A DNA stretch of 64,000 nt from the NCBI RefSeq assembly GCF_005117025.1, contig NZ_SWCO01000002.1, forward strand, positions 473,348 to 537,347, given 5' to 3'. A program made the translations under genes and the position numbers. This DNA comes from Alteromonas portus (GTDB lineage: Bacteria; Pseudomonadota; Gammaproteobacteria; Enterobacterales; Alteromonadaceae). Shown piece after piece: positions 32,734-41,857 of the stretch. The notes beneath the pieces are model-generated. The model did no database searches and was not told where the DNA came from. It worked only from the letters and a program-made list of their open reading frames with translations. How positions within the stretch are numbered: position 1 is the stretch's first letter; every line of letters begins with the position of its first letter.

Positions 32734-32892
32734 ATGGACATCATTCGTATACTTTTATCAATTTTACTTCCACCGCTTGGCGTATTTTTACAAGTGGGTA
32801 TTGGCGCGCATTTCTGGATAAACATTCTTTTAACTATTCTTGGCTATTTCCCGGGTGTTATTCACGCGGTTTATATCATCGCCAAGAAATAG
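32734..32892 (+). CDS. YqaE/Pmp3 family small membrane protein, 52 aa
   Basis: A short gene with AAGGA ten bases before the ATG. The 52 residues form two hydrophobic helices: MDIIRILLSILLPPLGVFLQ, then a short polar turn (IGAHFW), then LLTILGYFPGVIHAVYII and a KK end. The PPLGV(F)LQ and GYFPGVIHA(V/I)YII elements are the hallmarks of the UPF0057/Pmp3 family, whose members affect membrane potential and salt or cold tolerance in yeast and plants and are stress-linked in bacteria. It is overlapped by longer spurious frames and easily missed. Confidence 0.9.
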   Translation: MDIIRILLSILLPPLGVFLQVGIGAHFWINILLTILGYFPGVIHAVYIIAKK

Positions 32893-32960
32893 GCAGTAAG
32901 ACGCGCTTAGCCAATTAAGCGCGTCGCACTATGCTTTGTAGTATTCGTGCTAAACAAACA

Positions 32961-32986
32961 AAAGCCAGCTTATAAGCTGGCTTTTT
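32961..32986 (+). terminator. Intrinsic terminator after the YqaE gene
   Basis: AAAGCCAGCTTA / TAAGCTGGCTTT stem followed by T-rich sequence, 70 bases after the YqaE stop. A second 10-bp inverted repeat without a T-run (GACGCGCTTA / TAAGCGCGTC) lies between at 32900-32925. Confidence 0.88.
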
Positions 32987-33039
32987 CTTGTGTGTCTATT
33001 TAACACAGAATTACAATCTTTCTCGTCGTTTCTCACCCG

Positions 33040-33495
33040 TTAGGCAGTAAGTTTTTCTTCGTCTAACTCTTGCTTCATCTCTTTTTGATATTCATCAGCA
33101 AGTTTTGTTTTTTGACGATCATTTAAAACACTGCCTGCTAGCTGAAAGAATTCTTGTTCTTCATCTGCAAGGTGATGCTCAACTTTTTCTTGTAGACTCT
33201 TCAAGTGACGTAACCACGCTGGCGAACTCATGTCGGTATCATCAAGCTTCGCAAGTAGTTCGTCAATTTCATGGTGTTCTGCAATACCATGACGGGTTAA
33301 ATCTACCGTTGCATCTTTCTCTAGAAGGTGCGAATAAAAATGTCTTTCTTCAGCTATTGCATGACTTTCAAGCTGGGTTTTTAATTCTTCATAATACTCA
33401 CGGCGAGCGGCAGTATTACCGCTGGTTTCAGCTAGTATCTTTAGAAGTAAGCGCTGCTTTTCATGATCTTGACGTAGTGCTTCAAAAATTTTCAT
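33040..33495 (-). CDS. Hemerythrin (HHE) domain protein
   Basis: A 151-residue four-helix protein with the iron-ligand pattern of bacterial hemerythrins: DHEKQRLLLKIL, HAIAEERHFYSHL, HGIAEHHEID and HLADEEQEFFQLA. Such proteins hold a diiron centre and act in oxygen, iron or nitric-oxide sensing or defence; the precise role is unknown. I take the ATG at 33495, six bases after AGGAA; a frame extending to 33555 lacks such a site. It converges with the YqaE gene. Confidence 0.85.
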   Translation of the reverse strand: MKIFEALRQDHEKQRLLLKILAETSGNTAARREYYEELKTQLESHAIAEERHFYSHLLEKDATVDLTRHGIAEHHEIDELLAKLDDTDMSSPAWLRHLKSLQEKVEHHLADEEQEFFQLAGSVLNDRQKTKLADEYQKEMKQELDEEKLTA

Positions 33496-33736
33496 TGGAA
33501 GTTCCTCGTAAATGCCTTTAAAAGTTAATAACACCATTAATAATGCTATTTTCATTCCATGAATCTTATGTTTGTTAGCTTCTGATTTTATTTGTTTTTT
33601 TAGCTTTATTTGTTATTTGAGGGTGATGCTTCTTCGCCAGTTGGAGCAAAATTTACACAGCGGTTAGCGATAAATTCACGGCGTACGAGCCGCGAATTTA
33701 TCGAAAGGAGCAAAAGGATAGTATGAGAGAGGTATA

Positions 33737-35089
33737 TTAGACGCCTTGCGCAACCATGGCGTCGGCTAAACGTCGAAATGCTGCGATGTTAGCGCCTTTC
33801 ATATAGTCGATATAATTGCTTTCATCACCTGCACTTTGTCCTTCCGTTACGCAGCGCTGATGAATGCTTTCCATAATGGCGTATAGCTGGTCATCGAGGG
33901 CATCCGCATTTCGCTGGTTAAACATAGCGTTTTGACTCATTTCCAAACCTGAAAGAGCTACGCCGCCCGCATTCGACGCTTTACCAGGAACGTAAACGAT
34001 TTTGGCATCTAAAAAGAGGGTTTGCGCTTCGTTTGTACATGGCATATTCGCACCTTCTAATACCATTATACAGCCGTTATCTAGTAATAACTTTGCGTCT
34101 TCTTTAAGCAATTCGTTTTGCGTAGCACAGGGTAGGGCAATATCACATGGTAAATGCCAGGGTTTTTTATCAGCAATCCATTTGCCCATGTTCTTATCAG
34201 CCATGTCTGCAAGAATGTTATCGCGATTGGCATGGTTATCAATAGCCCATTTTAATGCCGTATCTTTCAAGCCTTCTTCAACATGCAAGAGCCCGCGGCT
34301 GTTTGACAGTGAAATAACCTTGCCACCTTTCTCTACAGCTTTGAGCGCTGCGTGAAGCGCTACATTTCCAGCGCCAGATACTGCAATAGTATTTCCTTCA
34401 ATCTGCGAATTTCGTTGCTTACAAACGGCTTCTAAAAAGTAAACTAAGCCAAAACCTGTGGCTTCAGTACGTACATAGCTTCCACCAAATTCTAGACCTT
34501 TACCTGTTAAAACACCTTCGAACCTATTGTTTAATCTTCGATATTCGCCATATAGATAACCTATCTCTCGTGCCCCTACGTTAATATCGCCTGCCGGTAC
34601 ATCAGTATTAGCGCCTATGTGTCGCTGCAATTCACGCATAAAAGCTTGGCAAAACAACATAATGTCTCGGTCCGAGCGGCCTTTTGGGTTAAAGTCAGAC
34701 CCGCCTTTACCTCCGCCCATGGGCAGGCCAGTGAGAGCATTTTTAAAACACTGCTCAAAAGCAAGAAACTTGAGTACTGACAGATTAACAGTTGGGTGAA
34801 ATCGCAATCCACCTTTGTACGGGCCCATTGCTGAATTGTGTTGCACCCGCCACCCTTGGTTCACTTCAATATTGCCTTCACTGTTCATCCAAGAGACAGT
34901 GAAATAGATAATGCGCTCCGGCATGCAAATGCGCCTGACAATATCAAATGCCTTGTAATCTTCGTTCGCATTATAAATAGGAACAATATCTTCAAGTACT
35001 TCATGTACTGCCTGTAGATACTCGGTTTCATTTGAAAACTTATCGTTTAAGAAAGTATAGATTTCTTCAAAGTTACTTTTTTGAGCCAT
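33737..35089 (-). CDS. gdhA: NADP-specific glutamate dehydrogenase
   Basis: Makes glutamate from 2-oxoglutarate and ammonia with NADPH. The 450 residues fit the hexameric class: FRVSWM-type (YFTVSWMNSEGNIEVNQGWRVQ), GPYKGGLRFHPTVNLS, PMGGGKGGSDFNPKGRSD with the catalytic Lys, and the Rossmann part VSGAGNVALHAALKA. Its start is eight bases past the stop of the phosphatase/kinase gene upstream, so the two are probably one transcript. Confidence 0.97.
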   Translation of the reverse strand: MAQKSNFEEIYTFLNDKFSNETEYLQAVHEVLEDIVPIYNANEDYKAFDIVRRICMPERIIYFTVSWMNSEGNIEVNQGWRVQHNSAMGPYKGGLRFHPTVNLSVLKFLAFEQCFKNALTGLPMGGGKGGSDFNPKGRSDRDIMLFCQAFMRELQRHIGANTDVPAGDINVGAREIGYLYGEYRRLNNRFEGVLTGKGLEFGGSYVRTEATGFGLVYFLEAVCKQRNSQIEGNTIAVSGAGNVALHAALKAVEKGGKVISLSNSRGLLHVEEGLKDTALKWAIDNHANRDNILADMADKNMGKWIADKKPWHLPCDIALPCATQNELLKEDAKLLLDNGCIMVLEGANMPCTNEAQTLFLDAKIVYVPGKASNAGGVALSGLEMSQNAMFNQRNADALDDQLYAIMESIHQRCVTEGQSAGDESNYIDYMKGANIAAFRRLADAMVAQGV

Positions 35090-35096
35090 GTACTAC

Positions 35097-36725
35097 TTAA
35101 TCCTTTTCTTCAAAATTAGTGAGTACGGTAAGACTGCGTGGGCATGTTTGTATGGCAAGTTTATCGCCCTCGTAAATTTCACCGTCTACAGCGTAGGCTG
35201 TAGGTTTGTCGAAAGTTAATGTTATGCGTGATGCGCGTTCATGACGTATTGATTCAGATTGTTTTTTGGCTTCTGCAGGGCTTAATACAAGTTCGGCTAG
35301 CGATGCGAACTGTTTGTCAGAACTAGGCTGTGGCAATAACCATGTTAAATCGAGTTTGCCATCGGTTATATCCGGTGGCTCTGCACCCTGAGCTAGTGCA
35401 GTGGTCATGGGAGCGGCGTTCGCTATCACGAAACTTGGCGTCTCTAAGGTAGTTGCTGGTTCACCGTCTATTGCAACTTCGAAGGTCATGTTTTCGTTAT
35501 TTGAAATGGCATTCCACAGTCCTTTCAAATAAGCAAATTGACCGCCCATGTTTTTTTCTTCCCTGTCAGCTGCAGATATCATTTTTTCTTCAAAACCGAC
35601 TGCTGCAACTAAAAGCATAACGTGGTCGTTACACCGCGCCGTATCAATAGACAGGGTATTGCCCTCTATGATGATGTCGCATGCGGTACTTATCGGCATT
35701 ACTTTGCTGATGTAGCCATGAAGTACCTGGCTTAATGCGTTGGCCGTACCAAATGGGATTATTCCCATGGTAATGTCAGTGTTCACTAAACCCGAGGCGA
35801 CTTCCGTTAATGTACCGTCTCCGCCACATGCAATAACAATGTGGGCGCCGTCTTTTTTCGCCTGCTCAGCCAGTGCTTTACCATTTATATCTGGCGTGGT
35901 TTCCTTAACAGTAACTTTGAATTTTTCGTTTAGCCTTGAAAGCACTTCGTCTCGGTATTGTGCCCACTTACCACCCCCCGCAACGGGGTTAACGATTAGC
36001 GTTAGCTTTTTCTGTAATGACAGTAAACCGCCATCTCTTACTTTTTGAAGTGACGCTAACTGATGTTTATTAAGCCTTGCAGTTTGGCGTATCTGGTTGA
36101 TTTGGTTTAATGCCTCGTCTACCGTCAGTGTAGGATTTTTTGCTAATAAATAAGCGGCTACCACCAATACAGAGCGGCCACGACCGAGGGCGCAGTGGAC
36201 AACCACATTCTTCTTTTCCGATACCTGCTGATTAAGCCAATTAATAGCAAGAACCAGTTGCTCTGGCGTAGGGCTGGTATGGTCTAGTACCGGTACGTTT
36301 AAATAGCGATAATCTTCCTGATAAGCTGTCCAATCTAGGCCATCAAATTCAGCGGTTACATCTAAAATCGCATCAATATGGTTTTCATTAAGCAGTTCAA
36401 CGTGTTTACCTGACATGCGGCAAGCAAGAAATAAGTTTGGCTCAATTTTTTGTAGTGGGGGAACCTTGTCGGTTCTACGTGCATATTCGTTGTAGAGCCA
36501 CGAACCTAATAAAAAGGGCACAAATATCCAACGAATGTAGAAAGGGATAGACCCGTCTTCCCGCTTGCGAAATAAACTTGGGTAATTAAGTAAGTAAGCG
36601 CTGCTCACTGCAATGAGCGAAAACGCAGTCCAACCAAATACTACCTTTAGTAAAATCACTGGCACTGTTAGCGTCAGTGCTAGCGCCACTAATGCGCCTA
36701 GTACGTAATACTTCACCATTTTCAC
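35097..36725 (-). CDS. Fusion of membrane dual-specificity phosphatase and diacylglycerol-kinase-type lipid kinase
   Basis: Two enzymatic domains in one chain. After two or three N-terminal membrane segments comes a dual-specificity phosphatase with the CX5R loop HCALGRGRS near residue 185. A short linker leads to a DAGK-type catalytic domain (LTLIVNPVAGGGKW, then IACGGDGTLTEVASGL and IPFGTANALSQ), the nucleotide site of the DgkB/YegS/sphingosine-kinase group. Phosphorylation and dephosphorylation of membrane lipid are thus joined. Start is uncertain: I favour the GTG at 36725, ten bases after AAGGA; an ATG at 36719 and a longer frame to 36758 exist. It precedes gdhA. Confidence 0.87.
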   Translation of the reverse strand: MKMVKYYVLGALVALALTLTVPVILLKVVFGWTAFSLIAVSSAYLLNYPSLFRKREDGSIPFYIRWIFVPFLLGSWLYNEYARRTDKVPPLQKIEPNLFLACRMSGKHVELLNENHIDAILDVTAEFDGLDWTAYQEDYRYLNVPVLDHTSPTPEQLVLAINWLNQQVSEKKNVVVHCALGRGRSVLVVAAYLLAKNPTLTVDEALNQINQIRQTARLNKHQLASLQKVRDGGLLSLQKKLTLIVNPVAGGGKWAQYRDEVLSRLNEKFKVTVKETTPDINGKALAEQAKKDGAHIVIACGGDGTLTEVASGLVNTDITMGIIPFGTANALSQVLHGYISKVMPISTACDIIIEGNTLSIDTARCNDHVMLLVAAVGFEEKMISAADREEKNMGGQFAYLKGLWNAISNNENMTFEVAIDGEPATTLETPSFVIANAAPMTTALAQGAEPPDITDGKLDLTWLLPQPSSDKQFASLAELVLSPAEAKKQSESIRHERASRITLTFDKPTAYAVDGEIYEGDKLAIQTCPRSLTVLTNFEEKD

Positions 36726-36875
36726 GATTAACACATCCTTTGTAAGTGGAAAAAGCAAACACTCTATGCATCTATACTGGTGTCAGATTGTTTTCGTTTA
36801 CTTTTGTAGAGTTCGATTTGAACTAACACTTAGCCGTAAACGTATGCGTTGGTATAGAAAATATGAGCGTTTGTA

Positions 36876-37406
36876 ATGAAAAATACTGCTGTACTCAAAG
36901 TTGCTAACTTCGCATGGTTCCAAGGAATATGGTGGTTAGTGATTCTGTTTCAAAATAACGCTGTAATCCCCGTACTGGCGTTAATTGGGGGGTGGATTTT
37001 AATTTCCCCAAAGCGGACAGAAGATATCAAGCTGATGAGCGCCGTATTTTTGCTAGGCACAGTAGTTGATGCCGTACTCACTGTATGCGGTTTGTTCGTT
37101 TTCAATCAGACTGAAGTGCTTGTGAGTTTTTGGCCTATCCCTATTTGGTTAAGTCTACTTTGGGCAGCATTTGCCGGAACGGTTTACCACAGCTTAACGG
37201 CGTTTAAAGGCCGAATGGTTATTGCCGCAATAGCAGGCGCTGTATTTGCCCCACTTAGCTATATAGCTGGCGCTAAATTTGGTGCGGTTGAATTGGGTAC
37301 TAGCGTACTACGTGCTTATATTTTTATAGCCTTAGTGTGGAGCGTGATTTTCCCGCTATGTTTTTATTTATCTAACCGTTTTGAGGCAAAACAAGCCCAG
37401 GCGTAA
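36876..37406 (+). CDS. DUF2878 family membrane protein
   Basis: A 176-residue protein with five or six hydrophobic segments, starting ANFAWFQGIWWLVILFQN, with WILISPKRTEDIKLMSAVFLLGTVVD and a WPIPIWLSLLWAAFAGT helix. These fit DUF2878, small inner-membrane proteins of unknown function. The SDR gene begins 19 bases after its stop, so they are probably one operon, divergent from the phosphatase/kinase gene. Confidence 0.75.
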   Translation: MKNTAVLKVANFAWFQGIWWLVILFQNNAVIPVLALIGGWILISPKRTEDIKLMSAVFLLGTVVDAVLTVCGLFVFNQTEVLVSFWPIPIWLSLLWAAFAGTVYHSLTAFKGRMVIAAIAGAVFAPLSYIAGAKFGAVELGTSVLRAYIFIALVWSVIFPLCFYLSNRFEAKQAQA

Positions 37407-37425
37407 ATGCAAGGAGTGTATTGGC

Positions 37426-38130
37426 ATGACGAAAAACGTATTAGTAACCGGTGGTAACAGAGGTATAGGCCTTGAAATAGTGAAAGGAATGCTTTCTAAG
37501 GGCTACAAAGTATTGATGGGATGTCGTGATGAAGAGTCAGGTTTAGAGGCTAAGAAAGACATCGTAGGAGGGGATTTACATATTATTGAAATGCCCCTTG
37601 ATAATGAGACAGCCATCGTTGATGCGTTCGTTCGCGCGGAAGCTGTCTACGGCCCTATTGATATTCTTATAAACAATGCGGGGATACTAGACGATACGTC
37701 ATGGAAGGATGTGAATGCTGAAAGCTTATCTAAATCCATGCAGGTGAATGTAAATGCGCCACTAACGCTTATTCAGCAATCGTTACCACAAATGATAGAG
37801 CGAGGATTTGGGCGTATTATTAACGTCAGTTCGAGTTACGGTAGTTTCGCTGAAGGATTAAAAGGTCCGTTGTGCTACGCGGTATCAAAGGCAGCAATTA
37901 ACGCATTAACAGTTAAAATGGCTGCGGTTGTTGATGAAGCAGCCAATGGAAAAAACATTGATGTAACGGTAAATGGCATGACACCTGGCTGGGTGCATAC
38001 TCGGATGGGAGGCAGTGATGCACCTAAAACACCCGAAGAGGGGGCCGATACAGCAATATGGCTTGCCACTATGGAAGAAGGTGGGCCTCATGGTAAATTT
38101 TTGAAAGATAGAGAGCCAATAGAATGGTAG
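37426..38130 (+). CDS. SDR family oxidoreductase (carbonyl reductase-like)
   Basis: A 234-residue short-chain dehydrogenase. VTGGNRGIGLEIVKGML is the cofactor loop; LMGCRDEESG, with Arg after strand 2, suggests NADP. NNAGILDDTSW and the SSSYGSFAEGLKGPLCYAVSKAA set give the catalytic Ser, Tyr and Lys. The pattern is close to carbonyl reductases of the CBR1 type. I take the ATG at 37426 because AAGGAG lies about ten bases upstream; the in-frame extension to 37381 runs into the preceding gene. Confidence 0.85.
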   Translation: MTKNVLVTGGNRGIGLEIVKGMLSKGYKVLMGCRDEESGLEAKKDIVGGDLHIIEMPLDNETAIVDAFVRAEAVYGPIDILINNAGILDDTSWKDVNAESLSKSMQVNVNAPLTLIQQSLPQMIERGFGRIINVSSSYGSFAEGLKGPLCYAVSKAAINALTVKMAAVVDEAANGKNIDVTVNGMTPGWVHTRMGGSDAPKTPEEGADTAIWLATMEEGGPHGKFLKDREPIEW

Positions 38131-38185
38131 CCTAACGCGCGTATTGATAGGGCTACCATTAGTTGAGGTCTTGTTAACTAGATGA

Positions 38186-39016
38186 CTAAAGCGAGAATCG
38201 TTCCCTTAAAAACCGAGCGATTCCATCTTCATCGTGGTGTCCTATCACAGAGGTTGCGGCATCTTTGATATACGGTTTTGCGTTTGAGGGGGCGTAGGCC
38301 TCATCAGCAAGTTTAAACATACTTAGGTCATTATCGCTATCACCAAATACAATAACGTTACTCGCGTCAAGCTGTTTGCGTAAGAGTGATACCGCGCTGC
38401 CCTTATTGGCAAGGTTGTGATGCACATCCATCCAACGATACTCGTCTCCCTCAATAGCAGGGCCTGAGTAAGCAATTAATTCTTCATGCATGTTTAGCTG
38501 TTTATACATATCGTAAACAAGTGCGGCATCTCCGATCATACTAATATTCGTAATATGCGCATTAGCGGGTAACGCTTCAATAGGCGCTAACCGTGCTTTG
38601 GTGCGAGAAAAATATTTTTCAATTAAATCGTGCTCTACCTGGTGCTTTGGAGATGAATGATAAATGACGTGTTCATGATCAGAACTGTCCATGTTCACTG
38701 TATTGATAAACGGCGTAATATTATTTTTTACCGCGTGCTCAATGATAAGGTTAACTTCACTGGGAGCCAAAAGGTTTTCGAGGGTCAGAGCATTGCCAGA
38801 TGGGTCCCAAATGGCTACGCCGTTATTGTAAATGTGTGGAAGCACAAACGACTGGCCTTGAAGCACGAATTGCGCAGAATGCATAGTGCGGCCCGTTGCT
38901 ACAGTAAAAGCAATATCCTTTTCGCTAAGTAAGCCCAACGTCTCTTTTGTGAATGAAGAAATTTCAGATGACTTATTCAGCAAAGTCCCATCTAAATCAA
39001 AAAATATCAAATCCAT
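38186..39016 (-). CDS. Cof-type HAD phosphatase (YidA-like)
   Basis: A 276-residue HAD hydrolase of the type IIB (Cof) group. Motif I is FFDLDGTLLN at the start, motif II ATGRTM, motif III a Lys in the HNLANKGSAVSLL segment, and motif IV FGDSDNDLSMF. The cap domain lies between motifs II and III. These enzymes dephosphorylate sugar phosphates or cofactor phosphates; the substrate cannot be read from sequence. It converges with the SDR gene. Confidence 0.88.
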   Translation of the reverse strand: MDLIFFDLDGTLLNKSSEISSFTKETLGLLSEKDIAFTVATGRTMHSAQFVLQGQSFVLPHIYNNGVAIWDPSGNALTLENLLAPSEVNLIIEHAVKNNITPFINTVNMDSSDHEHVIYHSSPKHQVEHDLIEKYFSRTKARLAPIEALPANAHITNISMIGDAALVYDMYKQLNMHEELIAYSGPAIEGDEYRWMDVHHNLANKGSAVSLLRKQLDASNVIVFGDSDNDLSMFKLADEAYAPSNAKPYIKDAATSVIGHHDEDGIARFLRERFSL

Positions 39017-39194
39017 ACGGTTGAAGCCTGGTCACTCTCATACTACTGCCGGCCAAAGCGCTAAAGGGCAATGCACACCGTATTTGGTATAATGCCCTTT
39101 AGCGCTTAAAGTATGGCTGGCTTAATCATTGTGGTTTGAATACCTTACCACATTCTATGTTTAAGCAGTGTTTCATATCATGTAATTAATCTTG

Positions 39195-39785
39195 CTAGCG
39201 AACTGATTCGACCACTTTGTCAGTATGCTGTTTTAACAGCTGTGAAACTTCGGAAGAAGACTGGCTTTTCTTTAGGTTGATAATCAGCGCAACTTTACCA
39301 TAACGTACAGCGTGCCTTACCGTTTGTATGACCTCATTTCTGTCTGGGCGCAAACCAATTAAACCCGCGATAAATAACCCAATAAATAGCCCCGGACTAA
39401 TAAGTGCAATGTAGGTAAATAACGGGTTTTGCTGAGTAAGCGCTGGGCCAAACTGTGTTAAAAAGAAAGCCACCACTAGACCGGCGAATAGACCTACTGA
39501 ACCAAGCAGTAGGTGAGAAGACCACATGCTCTTACCAATAGCAGCACTGTTGCGCTCGAGTTTCTCACTCATTTTAGGGTCACCAGCTTCAACGATTTCA
39601 ACCTGAGACACTTCAATAGATGTTTCGTCTTGGACGGCGTTTAACACTTCCTGAACTTTCTGTCGTGAAGAAAAAACGGCAGCAACCTGTAGATTACCGT
39701 TCGATACGACATTGGCTCTTACATTTTCATGCCCTTTGCTACTGTCTTTCTGAGAGGTAGCGCTATTCGAATTTTCAACATTCAT
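39195..39785 (-). CDS. Two-helix membrane protein of unknown function, 196 aa
   Basis: I do not recognise the family. The N-terminal 45 residues are Ser/Asn/Lys rich and disordered. A soluble segment follows (LQVAAVFSSRQKVQEVLNAV), which looks like the ferredoxin-like stress-protein fold in which a flexible residue pair is screened. Two membrane helices with glycines (residues about 92-112 and 125-145) are then followed by a basic cytoplasmic tail. The layout resembles small stress-related membrane proteins with glycine-zipper helices. It is alone, with over 600 non-coding bases upstream. Confidence 0.6.
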   Translation of the reverse strand: MNVENSNSATSQKDSSKGHENVRANVVSNGNLQVAAVFSSRQKVQEVLNAVQDETSIEVSQVEIVEAGDPKMSEKLERNSAAIGKSMWSSHLLLGSVGLFAGLVVAFFLTQFGPALTQQNPLFTYIALISPGLFIGLFIAGLIGLRPDRNEVIQTVRHAVRYGKVALIINLKKSQSSSEVSQLLKQHTDKVVESVR

Positions 39786-40443
39786 TTTTAAATCCTCGAC
39801 ATCTTACTTGGATTTTCTTAATCAATCCGGTTCATTCGTATTTCAAAGGTTATCGATAACAATAAGCTGCTCTGAAACCAAAATTTACTTGAATAACTGA
39901 TATCTATGTATTCAAGTTGTGTTCCTTTGACGGAAAAGAAGAAGTTAGACTTTAGTTGGATGGGCGTGCGAACGGTTCTTATGTCATTGAATGTATTGGT
40001 TATTTATTAAAAGTTAAATATGGTTTAGTATGAATGTGTTAATAATTTAACGGCCTTTAAAACGTTTATTCCTAGTGGTAACGCTTATCATGAATAAAGC
40101 GATTCACAACGAGTATGATATTTTTACACGGGTTGTGAAAAATCGTTATAGCGTGTGCTATACGTCGTTGTTTATCTCAATGCTACGTATCGAAGCTCAG
40201 CCCAACCATCGTTATTTATTTGTTGTGATCAATTCCCGCTGTTCCCCAGTAACTTCTAATTAATATAAAAACTTAGTGGCGTGAGCGGCTCAATGCTTTA
40301 ATGCGCAATCGACGCGCAATCACTGAAGCGATTGATACTTGCCATCGGCAACCTTTAAATCGTTATATCTCAATATTTATGGATTTTAATGAGATGAGGT
40401 AATGGTCGATTACAGCGATAGGTTGAATAGGGAGTAAGTGCAA
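39786..40443. other. Long non-coding gap, AT-rich
   Basis: About 650 bases between a minus-strand and a plus-strand gene. A perfect 12-base palindrome, GTTATCGATAAC, lies at 39849-39860, about 65 bases ahead of the membrane-protein gene. A 62-codon frame at 40075-40263 has no ribosome binding site or protein-like composition, and I do not call it. The rest shows nothing I can name. Confidence 0.45.
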
Positions 40444-41490
40444 ATGAAACGGACAAAAGGCTATTGCAATGTTTATTCTGATGATAGCCACCTATCAATA
40501 AAGCGTATACCTTGCGGTAGTAAACGATTTTATTATCGATACAACAGTGGAAAGAAAGTGGCTGGCGAGCGTGTACTCAAGCGGATTGAAAAACTTGTTA
40601 TTCCCCCCAACTGGCAAGATACCTATATAAGCCGTGACAGTAAAGCCAGTGTTCAAGCCGTTGGCTATGATCAAAAAGGTCGTAAACAATATATCTACCA
40701 CGATAGATGGCACGTTCAGCAACAAGCAGAGAAGTTCGAACGTTTAGTGGCGTTTGGCAATGCACTACCAAAATTCCGCGAAGACTGTCTTGCTTTAATC
40801 TCGCAGCCTACATGGACGCTAAAGCGAGCGTGCGCGTTAGTTTGCCTACTGTTAGATTACACAGGGGCGAGGGTAGGAAATGCACAATACAGCAAGGAAA
40901 ATAATACCTACGGTTTAACTACGCTACGTCGCAAACATGTACAAGCCCAGTGTGACGATAGTGTAGAGCTGAGCTACACAGGAAAACATGGCAAAGCAAG
41001 AATCTTGAAGGTTCACGACCCAGAACTTGCCACCTTGGTGTGCGATTGTGCGCAACAACAAGGTTACTGCCTTTTTCGATATCAAGACACTCAAAAACGT
41101 TGGCACGACGTGACAAGCGAAGATGTGAATGCGTTCATTCATAAAGAGCTAGGTGAAATGTTTAGCTGCAAAGACTTTAGAACATGGGCGTCTAGTCGTT
41201 TTGCGTTATCAAACTTGCCGCACGTTTATGATGAAGTTACCCGTTCTAAAACAAAGAAATGGGAGAGCATATTAAGCAAAGTGGTTTCAAAAGAACTGGG
41301 CAATACACCCACGGTATGTCGAAAATATTATATTCACCCGAAACTATTTACTATTAAAAATGATGAAAAGGCGTGTGAAACACTCGTTGAACGCGTGCGT
41401 GTACTCAATAACGAAGATTGTAAGCAGTTAACACAATTATTGCCTATGGAAAAGCTTCTTTTGGATGTTATTTCATCTGAGTGTGCATAG
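40444..41490 (+). CDS. Type IB DNA topoisomerase (poxvirus-like)
   Basis: Relaxes supercoils through a 3'-phosphotyrosine link. The 348 residues show the N-terminal region (IKRIPCGSKRFYYRY, IPPNWQDTYIS) and the catalytic domain: ARVGNAQYSKENNTYGLTTLRRKHV with the first Arg, the SYTGKHGK catalytic Lys loop, FRTWASSRF with the second Arg position, and the Tyr in VCRKYYIHP. This matches the small bacterial type IB enzymes related to poxvirus topoisomerase. I prefer the ATG at 40444, nine bases after GGAG; an in-frame GTG is six bases upstream. Confidence 0.9.
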   Translation: MKRTKGYCNVYSDDSHLSIKRIPCGSKRFYYRYNSGKKVAGERVLKRIEKLVIPPNWQDTYISRDSKASVQAVGYDQKGRKQYIYHDRWHVQQQAEKFERLVAFGNALPKFREDCLALISQPTWTLKRACALVCLLLDYTGARVGNAQYSKENNTYGLTTLRRKHVQAQCDDSVELSYTGKHGKARILKVHDPELATLVCDCAQQQGYCLFRYQDTQKRWHDVTSEDVNAFIHKELGEMFSCKDFRTWASSRFALSNLPHVYDEVTRSKTKKWESILSKVVSKELGNTPTVCRKYYIHPKLFTIKNDEKACETLVERVRVLNNEDCKQLTQLLPMEKLLLDVISSECA

Positions 41491-41857
41491 CAAAGCATTG
41501 TGGTCGAAAATGTTTTAGCTGATAGTAAACTTCATGCTGTTTTATGCTTTTTGAACGATCTTAAATTGTTTCACTAGTTTTTATGTGTGTTTAACATGTT
41601 GTATACATTGGTGTTTATAAATTTAATCGTTATTATCATGGTGTGAAACATGGTTGGTGTAAATTTGAGCATTAATGCCTTTCAAATTAAGTTGTTTAAA
41701 AATTAAACTTGAAATTTTCTGACGGATCCTTATATTATTAGAACTCTAATGATTATTGTTCGATTTAATTATTTGCTTATATAAATGAGCTGGCAAAAGT
41801 TAATCGGCATTTTCATATACGAGTTTTCAAAGAGCAATAGAGGAAATAACGAACGTT
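41491..41857. other. Non-coding, AT-rich leader region of the putP-proB-proA group
   Basis: About 370 bases with no coding frame that I trust. It should carry the promoter and any control region for proline transport and synthesis. No terminator-antiterminator pair or riboswitch was recognised. Confidence 0.4.

Noticed and set aside
32600..32918. Two frames of 71-73 codons around the YqaE gene
   Set aside because: They overlap the YqaE gene in other frames and look random; the 52-codon YqaE frame has the good start site and the family motifs.
40075..40263. 62-codon frame in the long gap before the topoisomerase gene
   Set aside because: No ribosome binding site, Cys/Ser/Tyr-rich random-like composition and no recognisable motif.
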